Positions 1 through 7,057 of a stretch of 9,816 nt of DNA are shown here, one piece after another. This DNA comes from an uncultured Eubacteriales bacterium. Its GTDB lineage: Bacteria > Bacillota > Clostridia > Oscillospirales > Acutalibacteraceae. The notes under the pieces were generated by a model. It did no database searches. It was not told where the DNA came from and was given only the letters and a program-made list of their open reading frames with translations. The stretch spans positions 1 to 9,816 of the forward strand of contig ONIF01000067.1 of assembly GCA_900317795.1 (NCBI GenBank). Direction: 5' to 3'. The stretch's first letter is position 1, and every line of letters starts with the position of its first letter. The position numbers and the translations under genes are program-made.

Positions 1-1
1 T

Positions 2-70
2 TGCTTTAATGATCAAATATACCCCAAAAATAATCAAAGTACCGAGTTTACAGGAGAGGATAAAAAATGA
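2..70 (+). CDS. C-terminal tail of an upstream gene, partial
   Basis: The frame starting at base 2 is open for 22 codons from the left edge and stops at TGA 68-70. It overlaps the ATG at 67 in an ATGA junction typical of translationally coupled operon genes. The encoded tail is hydrophilic (it ends TGEDKK) and carries no recognisable motif. The frame starting at base 3 is also open, to a TGA at 72-74, so the choice of frame is uncertain; the ATGA junction is the reason for preferring this one. By context the gene would be another component of the DUF4007/ATPase operon, for example a PAPS-reductase-like or sulfur-transfer protein, but nothing in these 22 residues shows that. Confidence 0.45.
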   Translation, partial: CFNDQIYPKNNQSTEFTGEDKK

Positions 71-894
71 GTGAATTGAAATATTCTTATGATTCGGTAA
101 ATTTTCACAAGACATTTTCACCACAGGATTCATACCTTGCAAAGATACTTGAACTTGCGGTGAATGGATATTCCGGAACAAAAGAGGATATCAGTGCCGT
201 TACGGGAATTCCCACAGGGAAAACAAGCGGAAAGGTCGTTCCGCATATACTTTATGCGTATTATATGGGACTGATAAAATACCGGTTGAACAAGGGTATA
301 TATTCACTGAATGTTACTTCGTTAGGCAGAATTGTCTATGATAATGACAAATATCTTTTTGAAGATATTTCCAAACTGATATGCCATTATCACATTTGTG
401 AACCACATTATGGTGCATATATCTGGTCATTTATATATACTCATCTTCCACTCATGCTTGATGAGACGATCAGTGATGAAACTTTGAAAAAGAAATACAA
501 CGAATATTTTGATCTGAATGTTGATATCAGCCCCTTGAAAAATACATATTCTGACGGCTTTTTGTCTGTATTGAATTTATTGGATTTTTCTGAAGGTCTG
601 AAAATAAACAGTTCATATTACAGGGACAATATGCTTTATGTTTACGCATATTTATTGTTGGCTTCATGGGAAAAACTGTTTCCAAATGCACAGGAAATCA
701 CTTTCGATCAAATCAGTAATGAACTGAAATGGAACAAAATATTGGGTTTTGACGATGAAGAAATGCTGTTTACACTTGAACAGCTTGAAAATGAAGGGAT
801 CGTGCAGCTCAATAAACAGCTTGTTCCCTATACAGCGGTCAGGCTTACAGATTCATCTGATTCGATGCTAAAATTATATGATCTTTTAAATTAG
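67..894 (+). CDS. DUF4007 family protein, probable component of a phosphorothioation/BREX-4-like defence system
   Basis: 275-residue soluble protein. The N-terminus has the family's FHxTF-type opening (VNFHKTFSP, residues 11-19). A predicted winged-helix region follows, with TGIPTGKTSGKVVPHILYAY at 46-65 and MGLI at 67-70, then LTVTSLGR-like strand residues and an acidic C-terminal half. This is the pattern of DUF4007 (Pfam PF13182). DUF4007 is known next to, or fused to, PAPS-reductase-like (DndC/BrxP) proteins in DNA-phosphorothioation and BREX type 4 loci. Its biochemical role is not settled; DNA binding or target recognition is an inference from the winged-helix look. ATG 67 is supported by the AGGAGAGGA stretch at 52-60. 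The gene starts inside the preceding frame and its stop overlaps the Shine-Dalgarno of the ATPase gene, so the genes are probably co-transcribed and coupled. No signal peptide or membrane segment is visible. Confidence 0.75.
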   Translation: MSELKYSYDSVNFHKTFSPQDSYLAKILELAVNGYSGTKEDISAVTGIPTGKTSGKVVPHILYAYYMGLIKYRLNKGIYSLNVTSLGRIVYDNDKYLFEDISKLICHYHICEPHYGAYIWSFIYTHLPLMLDETISDETLKKKYNEYFDLNVDISPLKNTYSDGFLSVLNLLDFSEGLKINSSYYRDNMLYVYAYLLLASWEKLFPNAQEITFDQISNELKWNKILGFDDEEMLFTLEQLENEGIVQLNKQLVPYTAVRLTDSSDSMLKLYDLLN

Positions 895-900
895 AAGGGG
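893..900 (+). promoter_or_regulatory. Ribosome binding site deciding the ATPase start
   Basis: AGAAGGGG overlaps the TAG stop of the DUF4007 gene (892-894). The first in-frame GTG at 902 sits only one base after it, too close for normal initiation. The in-frame GTG at 911 lies ten bases downstream and is the better start. The ATG at 906 is out of frame and hits a stop after two further codons. Confidence 0.6.
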
Positions 901-901
901 T

Positions 902-3900
902 GTGAATGCTGTGTTAGTCAATGACATTCTGGAATTCAATAAAAAGAAATATTTTAACGGTGCTGTTCAGGCAAATTGGTTCTATGATAACGATAAAGTA
1001 TATGATGTTACTTCAAGCTATGTGTTTCACGGTCCTAAATATCATGGTGTTGATCAGCAGGAAACAGGAAGTCTGAATTATAAATTGAATGATACAGCAT
1101 CGTATCTTCTCAGGATAGCTAAAAAATCTTCAGAAAAGGAATCCAACCGTTTTAATATGACGATTGCCGGTTACGGTACGGGCAAAACACACTTTGCTGT
1201 TGCAATGGCTTCTTTTCTTTCAGGGCATAATAATCTTCTGCGACAGACAGTAATAGAAAATGTAAAAACAGCAGATAAGTCTATTGCTTCAAAATTACAG
1301 AGTTACAAAGGAAAAAATCTTGTTCTGGTACTGAATGGTATGAAAGATTTCAACTACAAAGGAAAAAATCTTGTTCTGGTACTGAATGGTATGAAAGATT
1401 TCAACCTGAACAGTGAAATACTTTCCGTGACAAAAAAGGCGTTGGAACAGCATGATATATCTTCCGAATTTCTTGCTTCACTGACAAAGCAATATCGTCA
1501 GGCAATCAGTTTTTGCAGGAATACCTTTGAAACATATAAAGACAGTTATGATAAATATTTATCTGACGCAGGATATAAAAATATATTGACTCTTGAAGAT
1601 ATCATATCTGCCCTTGAAAATACAGACCGTGGAATATTCAATGTTGTCAATGAAGTTTTCCATGAATTTATGGGAACGTATATAAATGTGGAAACGGATA
1701 TTTCGGCAGCGGATGTCCTGTCACTTATCGTTCAAAAATATTGTATTGAACAAAAAGTTTTTAACCGCATATATATCCTGTTTGATGAATTCGGAAGATA
1801 TATAGAATATACCGCCAATAACCCGCATATTGCAGGTGATTCTGCACTTCAGCAGATATTTGAAGCAATACAGAATGCCGATGGCAATATTGTTTTCGAT
1901 GCATTCATTCAATCTGATCTGAATTCATATATAAGAAGGGTTCAAAATGCCAACTCAAATATCAATCGTTACATCGGAAGATATGAAAACAGCGATAAAT
2001 ATTATATTTCTGCCAACTTTGAAACGATACTTGCCAATTTGATAGAAACCAAAAATGATACTGCTTTCAGAAATACTGTTGAACAAAATATAGATGATAT
2101 TTATCCAAACTATCACCAAAGAATTTTTTACGGTCTTAACACATGGGCAAGACCACAGATACAGAACAGAAGTGTATGGACAAATTCATCCATGTATTTT
2201 GAGGTGATAGCAAAAGGCTGTTATCCTATCCATCCTGTGACAGTATGGTTTCTGGCAAACACATCTTCATGGATGCAGCAGCGTTCTACTATAGCCTATA
2301 CAGCGGAGTTATTTGAAAATATTCAAAATTCGGAAATCACTCCCAGATGGCTTCCGTATATTTACCCTACGGATATTATAGGAACAGGTCTGTTTGATGA
2401 AATGCTCAGCTCAGAAGAAAAAGGATATGTTCAGAGTCAGAGTTGTCTTACATATCAGGCTATTATTGCCAAAACAGGAGATAAGCTGTCAAATATTTCT
2501 GTTTCTGTCTTGAGGGCTATTCTGATTGCAAATGTTATGCAATTCAAATTTGATTCCCATGAATCCTGTATTCGTTGTATATGTGTTTGCAGTGGTCTGA
2601 ATGAAGATGATGTTAATACAGGGCTGTCAAGTCTGGAAAATGAATTTTGTGTTGTAAGCTTTGATAAAAATAATAATTGCTTTGACCTAAATGCTGAAGC
2701 TCACGGATACAGGGAATATATGCTTTGTCTGAGCAAAAGAATCATGCTGACAAGGTCTTTTGATCCCATCAGTGAGATGGACGAGGAGCTTATGAATGAA
2801 TTAAGGCTCAACATTCCGGAAAATACATCTTTCAGCAATGAACTGAATATTTCATCTTCCGAATGGCAGTATGAAAAGAGTATCATCAAGATAAGCGATT
2901 TTAACGAATCTTATTGCCGTTCTCTGCTGAATTATTTCAAAGGTGCCGTTGACGCAGAAAAACTCAGAGGCAAAATAATATATATTTATGCCGGTAAAGA
3001 TTGGGAAAAATCTCTTTCATACATGGTCAGTGCAATAAAAAATACAGACATTGATAAATATCCTGTATTCTTTTTCATCTTGAAAGACGATAATGAAAAC
3101 TGGCTCTCATTATTGAGAAAAAGGGCGGCATACAGAAAATTCACGGAATCGGAAAAAGAAATGTATTCACGTTTTATTACAAAGGATCAAAAGATTCTTA
3201 TGCGAAGCATATCCTCAGATTATAATAATATGGTGAAAGCCAAACTTCTTTTAACAAAAAACGGTATTATGGAATTGAATGAAAAAATCTGTCCTGCTTG
3301 TCTGGATAAATTTAAAAGTATATATCCGAATGCAATTCCGTTTTCATTTGCCGAATTTGAAAAAAAGCCTTCGCCTGCTGCAAAAAAGAAACTGTTAGCT
3401 CTTTGCAGAAGTATGTACAGCGGAGTAATGTGCAATAAACAGTCTTATCAGGGACTTGATCCTACCGATAAAAGACGGATACAAACTATTTTTTCCACAA
3501 CATCCGTCAATACATCGTGGCAGATATTCAATACTGATTATGAATTATGTGAACCGCAGAATAAAGCAGTCAAAAATATCTATGATATTACGGTAAATAA
3601 AATAACGGCTGATAACAAACAAACGATAGCCCAATTATATTTGCCGCTGCTTGAACCTCCATATGGATTGAATCATTATTCCTTGTTTCTCTTTATTGTT
3701 TATATTCTGACTTATCATTCCAAAAGACTGCTTATATACAACGGAAATCATATATTATCAAAGAAGGAATTTACGGAACAGTATTTGTCAAGTGAAAAAA
3801 AGATGCTTGAAAATCTGTTCAAACTGAAAATTTCGCTTAAAGAACAAGATGATGATGAAGCCCTTGAAGAACTGATAAAGGATATAAAGCAGTTGAAATA

Positions 3901-5203
3901 TACTGAAAAATGTGAAGAACTGAAAAAAAGTCTGAATGATCTTTGCGAAAAGTCAGATAACAAGGACAGCTTAAAAGGTAAAATTGCTGATTGCGAATAT
4001 AGATTAAATCAGGGTATCAGGTTGAACAATAGTTTGTATCAAACAATCTCAAAGGCTGACAAAATCATTGAATCATGCAAAAATTCATTTGAATTGGCAG
4101 GCATTATCTCTGTCTTGAGTGCTGTTAAATTGCCTGATGCAGATACGCCAATAGAGGAATACTCCGAATTTCTGTTCAGTCCGACGTACTGTTCAAAAAT
4201 CGAACAAATATTGAATACCGCTGAACTTCTTTTGAAAAAGAATTTTAAAGATTATGTTTCCAAATTGAAATGTTCCTATTCCCAATCCAGTGAATTCAAA
4301 AAAAGATACACCCAAATTGTCAAAAAGCTTTCTGAAATGGGCAAAAAAGAATTGGCTGAAACTTTGAAAGCAAAAATAAACTCTGTTTTGCAGGAAGCGG
4401 AAACAGAACACAAATATGCTTCTGTCATTGCAGAGGCTGACAGTTTTATTTCATCTTGTAATTCTACTGTCAGCAATATGAATCATGAAATGCTTCAAAT
4501 CAGATTATCCGCTTTAAATGGCTGGGCGGATACATTTTCAAAAGCTGATGATCTTAATCCGTCTGTCCAAAAAGAGTATTTATCACGTCTTAGAGGTATT
4601 TCAAAAAAGATTCATTTGCAGCAAAAAGCACTTGATGATTATATCATCGATGTTTTGAAACAGATAGAACGTCCTGATATTGACTCTGCCGCTCTCCTTG
4701 AAAGAATCAAAAAGGCGTTGAATGCTAAACCGGAAGAAAAAATAAGAATAAAGTTATCAGAGTCAGCCCAACTGTTAGAAGAATATCATTCTGTCAAAAC
4801 CAAAATGTTAAATGCAGATTTAAGGACAATTTCAGAACTTGAAATTGAGTATGATGCCAAATGGAAAAATACTGTCTGTGCCGGATATGTTTCGGAATGC
4901 ATTGAAAGCTCCAAAAACAAAATACAGCGTATGAGAACCAAATGGATAGAAAAAAATGTGACTGATGTTTTGTCCAATATAAATAGTTTATCAGTAACAC
5001 AATGTATTCAATGGCAAAAGATAGTTTCTAAAGTTCCTGAATATCTGACTGAATCTGACTTGAATTTGATATCGTCACTTTCCGTAAAAATTGCGGAAAT
5101 TATAAAATCTCAAAGAATAAACGGTGTCGTAGAAATGTTCAATACCCTGACTGACGAAGAAAAGTCTGAATGTCTGCATATTCTCATAGGAAGGCAATCA
5201 TAA
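902..5203 (+). CDS. Very large P-loop ATPase, BrxC/PglY-like, probable defence-system motor
   Basis: About 1,430 residues, read from GTG 902 or, more likely, GTG 911. Residue numbers here count from 902. A Walker A motif lies at 89-96 (AGYGTGKT). A hydrophobic Walker B strand (IYILFDEFG) ends with D295 and E296, so both nucleotide-binding motifs are intact. The region after about 310 is alpha-helical and unrecognised. From about 960 to 1050 it is Lys/Glu-rich with heptad-like leucines, probably coiled coil, and long helical stretches continue to the C-terminus. There are no membrane segments. The size, early Walker A and position after DUF4007 fit the giant ATPases of BREX (BrxC/PglY) and phosphorothioation-linked defence loci; the exact family is inferred. 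The DUF4007 gene ends only seven bases before codon 902. Residues 135-168 are a perfect tandem duplication of 17 residues, which may alter or impair the ATPase core. No partner gene follows it; the next gene is a transporter with its own promoter. Confidence 0.65.
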   Translation: MNAVLVNDILEFNKKKYFNGAVQANWFYDNDKVYDVTSSYVFHGPKYHGVDQQETGSLNYKLNDTASYLLRIAKKSSEKESNRFNMTIAGYGTGKTHFAVAMASFLSGHNNLLRQTVIENVKTADKSIASKLQSYKGKNLVLVLNGMKDFNYKGKNLVLVLNGMKDFNLNSEILSVTKKALEQHDISSEFLASLTKQYRQAISFCRNTFETYKDSYDKYLSDAGYKNILTLEDIISALENTDRGIFNVVNEVFHEFMGTYINVETDISAADVLSLIVQKYCIEQKVFNRIYILFDEFGRYIEYTANNPHIAGDSALQQIFEAIQNADGNIVFDAFIQSDLNSYIRRVQNANSNINRYIGRYENSDKYYISANFETILANLIETKNDTAFRNTVEQNIDDIYPNYHQRIFYGLNTWARPQIQNRSVWTNSSMYFEVIAKGCYPIHPVTVWFLANTSSWMQQRSTIAYTAELFENIQNSEITPRWLPYIYPTDIIGTGLFDEMLSSEEKGYVQSQSCLTYQAIIAKTGDKLSNISVSVLRAILIANVMQFKFDSHESCIRCICVCSGLNEDDVNTGLSSLENEFCVVSFDKNNNCFDLNAEAHGYREYMLCLSKRIMLTRSFDPISEMDEELMNELRLNIPENTSFSNELNISSSEWQYEKSIIKISDFNESYCRSLLNYFKGAVDAEKLRGKIIYIYAGKDWEKSLSYMVSAIKNTDIDKYPVFFFILKDDNENWLSLLRKRAAYRKFTESEKEMYSRFITKDQKILMRSISSDYNNMVKAKLLLTKNGIMELNEKICPACLDKFKSIYPNAIPFSFAEFEKKPSPAAKKKLLALCRSMYSGVMCNKQSYQGLDPTDKRRIQTIFSTTSVNTSWQIFNTDYELCEPQNKAVKNIYDITVNKITADNKQTIAQLYLPLLEPPYGLNHYSLFLFIVYILTYHSKRLLIYNGNHILSKKEFTEQYLSSEKKMLENLFKLKISLKEQDDDEALEELIKDIKQLKYTEKCEELKKSLNDLCEKSDNKDSLKGKIADCEYRLNQGIRLNNSLYQTISKADKIIESCKNSFELAGIISVLSAVKLPDADTPIEEYSEFLFSPTYCSKIEQILNTAELLLKKNFKDYVSKLKCSYSQSSEFKKRYTQIVKKLSEMGKKELAETLKAKINSVLQEAETEHKYASVIAEADSFISSCNSTVSNMNHEMLQIRLSALNGWADTFSKADDLNPSVQKEYLSRLRGISKKIHLQQKALDDYIIDVLKQIERPDIDSAALLERIKKALNAKPEEKIRIKLSESAQLLEEYHSVKTKMLNADLRTISELEIEYDAKWKNTVCAGYVSECIESSKNKIQRMRTKWIEKNVTDVLSNINSLSVTQCIQWQKIVSKVPEYLTESDLNLISSLSVKIAEIIKSQRINGVVEMFNTLTDEEKSECLHILIGRQS
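1304..1405 (+). repeat. Perfect 51-bp in-frame tandem duplication within the ATPase gene
   Basis: Bases 1304-1354 are repeated without any mismatch at 1355-1405. The unit is 17 codons and encodes YKGKNLVLVLNGMKDFN twice, in frame (residues 135-151 and 152-168). It covers a predicted core beta strand between Walker A and Walker B. Identity extends through all wobble positions, so the event is recent, or is an assembly artefact. The flanks do not continue the match on either side. Confidence 0.95.
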
Positions 5204-5257
5204 AATTCGATTTTAAACTTGAAATAACCATCGAATTAAAAAATATACAAATTTTAC

Positions 5258-5286
5258 TTGATTTGTTGCGAGCTTTCAGTTACAAT
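5258..5286 (+). promoter_or_regulatory. Sigma-70/sigma-A type promoter for the symporter gene
   Basis: TTGATT (5258-5263) and TACAAT (5281-5286) are separated by exactly 17 bases. Transcription would start near 5293, giving a leader of about 47 bases before ATG 5340. The promoter lies in the 136-base gap after the ATPase gene, so the symporter is probably transcribed on its own rather than as part of the defence operon. Confidence 0.65.
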
Positions 5287-5339
5287 TAACATAAGTCATT
5301 TTTTGCTGATGGCTAATAACAAAAACAAGGAGAATAATA

Positions 5340-6746
5340 ATGGAAGCTATTTTTAGTGCAATCGATGATATTATGTATTATCCGATACTTATCATCGTAC
5401 TGGCAGCGGCAGGACTGTATTTTACGATACGGACACGCTTTGTTCAGATTCGTCTTCTGGGTACAGCCTGCAAGCTCATTATGGAAAAACCAAAAGGAAA
5501 ACAAAATGTATCCTCCTTTCAGGCATTGATGGTTTCTACCGCTTCCCGTGTGGGAACAGGTAATATTGTCGGTGTTTCGACTGCGATTTGTTTGGGAGGT
5601 CCGGGAGCCTGCTTCTGGATGTGGCTGATGTGTATTATCGGAGCATCATCTGCATTTATGGAAAGTACTCTTGCTCAGATATTCAAGCAAAAGGGTAAAA
5701 ACGGTGAAAGCTATGGCGGTCCTGCATACTATATCGAAAAGGCTCTCAAAAAACCTTTGATAGCAGCAATATTCTGCGTATTTCTCATTGCAACATATGC
5801 CTTCGGCTTTAATCTTCTTTGCTCCTACAATCTGCAGTCATCATTCCAGATATACGATTTTTACGATAATACATGGACACCGGTTATCATAGGCGGAATT
5901 CTTGCCGCTCTGACAGCGGTATGCGTTTTAGGCGGAGGCAGCCGCATTGTAAAACTCACAGAAAAAATCGTTCCTATCATGGGAATTGCATATGTTCTTA
6001 TTTCACTCATTATCATCTTTGCACACATTCCTCTTATTCCTGATGCGTTTGCCTCTATTTTCCGTGATGCTTTCGATTTCAAAGCTATTTTCGGTGGTCT
6101 CAGCGGTTCATGTATGGTTTATGGAATCAAAAGAGGTTTGTACTCCAATGAAGCCGGAGTCGGTTCTGCCCCCAATGCTTCTGCCTCTGCAGATGTCACT
6201 CACCCTGTAAAGCAAGGTCTTGTACAGACAATATCTGTATATATAGATACCATGATACTCTGCACGGCAACGGCTCTTATGTGTATCACTTCGGGCGTTG
6301 AAGCAAATGAGCAGGTTTCGGGAGCACCGTATGTACAGCAGGCAATATCAACTGTTTTCGGAAGTGTCGGTCCTGTATTTGTAACAATTTCAATGGCTCT
6401 GTTTGCATTTACTACTCTGATAGGAAATCTGTATTATGTTGACAATGCCCTTGCCTATCTCAACAAGAAGAAGCTACCGTCAAAGAAATTCATGACTGTA
6501 TTCTACATAATTTGTGTTGTAATTATTTTCGTAGGTGCATTGGTTCCGATGAACTTTGCATGGACAATGGCAGACATTACAATGGGTGGAATGACTCTTA
6601 TCAATATTCCCTGTTGCTTTATCCTTTCAAGACTGGTTATTAAAGCTCTGAAAGATTTTGAAAAACAGAAAAAAGAAAAAATCGATCCTGTTTTCAAGGG
6701 CGAGGATATAGGCATTGATGCTTCTGAATTATCCTTCTGGAAATAA
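5340..6746 (+). CDS. Alanine/glycine:cation symporter family (AGCS) protein
   Basis: 468-residue polytopic membrane protein that probably imports alanine or glycine with Na+ at the cytoplasmic membrane. Family hallmarks are visible: STASRVGTGNIVGVSTAI near 66-83, GGPGACFWMW at 86-95 (close to the family signature GGxGA-FWMW), ESYGGPAYYIEKAL at 123-136, and GLYSNEAGVGSAPNASA at 266-282. About ten hydrophobic segments are spread over the whole length, and the size is usual for the family (roughly 440-500). ATG 5340 is preceded by AAGGAG at 5327-5332 with seven bases between. It has its own promoter at 5258-5286 and no clear terminator of its own; read-through would stop at 7009-7056. The substrate cannot be decided from sequence alone. 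No damage or frameshift is seen. It reads as an ordinary core gene bordering the defence genes. Confidence 0.92.
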   Translation: MEAIFSAIDDIMYYPILIIVLAAAGLYFTIRTRFVQIRLLGTACKLIMEKPKGKQNVSSFQALMVSTASRVGTGNIVGVSTAICLGGPGACFWMWLMCIIGASSAFMESTLAQIFKQKGKNGESYGGPAYYIEKALKKPLIAAIFCVFLIATYAFGFNLLCSYNLQSSFQIYDFYDNTWTPVIIGGILAALTAVCVLGGGSRIVKLTEKIVPIMGIAYVLISLIIIFAHIPLIPDAFASIFRDAFDFKAIFGGLSGSCMVYGIKRGLYSNEAGVGSAPNASASADVTHPVKQGLVQTISVYIDTMILCTATALMCITSGVEANEQVSGAPYVQQAISTVFGSVGPVFVTISMALFAFTTLIGNLYYVDNALAYLNKKKLPSKKFMTVFYIICVVIIFVGALVPMNFAWTMADITMGGMTLINIPCCFILSRLVIKALKDFEKQKKEKIDPVFKGEDIGIDASELSFWK

Positions 6747-6756
6747 CGCAGGACAG

Positions 6757-6822
6757 AATATTATCTACAGAAAATCTTCCTCAGAATTATCCAAAATAGG
6801 AAGTCAAATAATCTGTAATATT
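6757..6822 (+). other. Imperfect long hairpin downstream of the symporter gene
   Basis: Nested arms can pair: AATATTA (6757-6763) with TAATATT (6816-6822), CAGA (6768-6771) with TCTG (6812-6815), and CTTCCT (6776-6781) with AGGAAG (6798-6803). Internal loops separate them and there is no T-tract. It may be a 3'-end stabilising structure or a weak attenuator, or it may be chance in AT-rich DNA. Confidence 0.25.
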
Positions 6823-6827
6823 TCACC

Positions 6828-6856
6828 TTGACACAAGCCAACATATGAATTATAAT
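6828..6856 (+). promoter_or_regulatory. Perfect consensus promoter P1
   Basis: TTGACA (6828-6833), a 17-base spacer, and TATAAT (6851-6856) match the sigma-70/sigma-A consensus at all twelve positions. Transcription would start near 6863. No ribosome binding site with an open frame of useful length follows before the terminator at 7009-7056, so the product would be an untranslated RNA of about 190 bases. Confidence 0.7.
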
Positions 6857-6908
6857 TATAACAAGGTCAATATATCAAATATATTCTGATTTCAAGCTGA
6901 TTATTTCC

Positions 6909-6936
6909 TACACCATTCTACACCAAATTTACACCA
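6909..6936 (+). repeat. Three helically phased TACACCA repeats
   Basis: TACACCA occurs at 6909-6915, 6919-6925 and 6930-6936, with starts 10 and 11 bases apart, about one helical turn each. The last copy overlaps the -35 box of P2 (6928-6933). Same-face direct repeats up to a -35 box are the usual layout of a regulator binding site. Arm-type sites of a tyrosine recombinase are an alternative, but no integrase gene is present in the window. Confidence 0.55.
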
Positions 6937-6956
6937 TTTTCGTAAAAAGCTATAAT
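6928..6956 (+). promoter_or_regulatory. Near-consensus promoter P2
   Basis: TTTACA (6928-6933), a 17-base spacer and TATAAT (6951-6956) match eleven of twelve consensus positions. It lies exactly 100 bases downstream of P1 in the same orientation. Transcription would start near 6963 and end at the terminator about 93 bases later. Confidence 0.65.
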
Positions 6957-6962
6957 AAGTTA

Positions 6963-7056
6963 TAACAAGGGATACAGTTTGTATCCTCTGCTTTTGTTCG
7001 ATAAAAATATGCTCACAGATACAGCTTTTACTTTATCTGTGAGCATTTCTTTTTTC
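6963..7056 (+). ncRNA. Candidate small RNA between the symporter and nuclease genes
   Basis: The predicted transcript from P2 is about 90-95 bases; a longer form would start at P1. It contains a first hairpin GGATACA-GTT-TGTATCC (6970-6986), a U-rich single-stranded linker, and a 13-bp terminator hairpin followed by a T-rich tract. No start codon with a ribosome binding site gives a plausible peptide: a TTG at 6979 has a weak AAGGGA ahead of it, but its frame runs through the terminator. It matches no RNA family I recognise. The call rests on two strong promoters, a strong terminator and the absence of coding sequence. The terminator also serves the minus-strand nuclease gene, so this RNA and that mRNA would be complementary at their 3' ends. 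Confidence 0.5.
7009..7056. terminator. Bidirectional intrinsic terminator
   Basis: ATGCTCACAGATA (7009-7021) pairs perfectly over 13 bp with 7034-7046 across a 12-base loop. On the plus strand it is followed by TTTCTTTTTT (7046-7055). On the minus strand it is followed by a shorter T-run, from the A-tract at 7003-7007. It lies 12 bases past the stop of the minus-strand nuclease gene and ends the plus-strand RNA, as expected between convergent units. Confidence 0.88.
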
Positions 7057-7057
7057 T

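Larger units (their letters stand above)
6856..6970 (+). repeat. 11-bp direct repeat following both promoters
   Basis: TTATAACAAGG occurs exactly at 6856-6866 and 6960-6970. Each copy lies right after a TATAAT -10 box (6851-6856 and 6951-6956), at nearly the same register. This suggests either an old duplication of the promoter segment or a shared operator or initial-transcribed sequence. Confidence 0.6.

Noticed and set aside
1304..1405. CRISPR or other repeat array
   Set aside because: Only two adjacent copies with no spacer between them, inside a coding frame. This is a simple tandem duplication.
1721..5000. Several 60-70 codon minus-strand frames inside the ATPase gene
   Set aside because: They are antisense shadows of a long, well-supported gene, with no ribosome binding sites or recognisable motifs.
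5204..5237. Inverted repeat AATTCGA / TCGAATT after the ATPase stop, as a terminator
   Set aside because: Only seven AT-rich pairs with a 20-base loop, followed by an A-run rather than a T-run on the plus strand. Not convincing as an intrinsic terminator.
5861..6715. Minus-strand and alternative-frame open reading frames within the symporter gene
   Set aside because: They lie fully within a gene with clear family motifs and show no independent signals.
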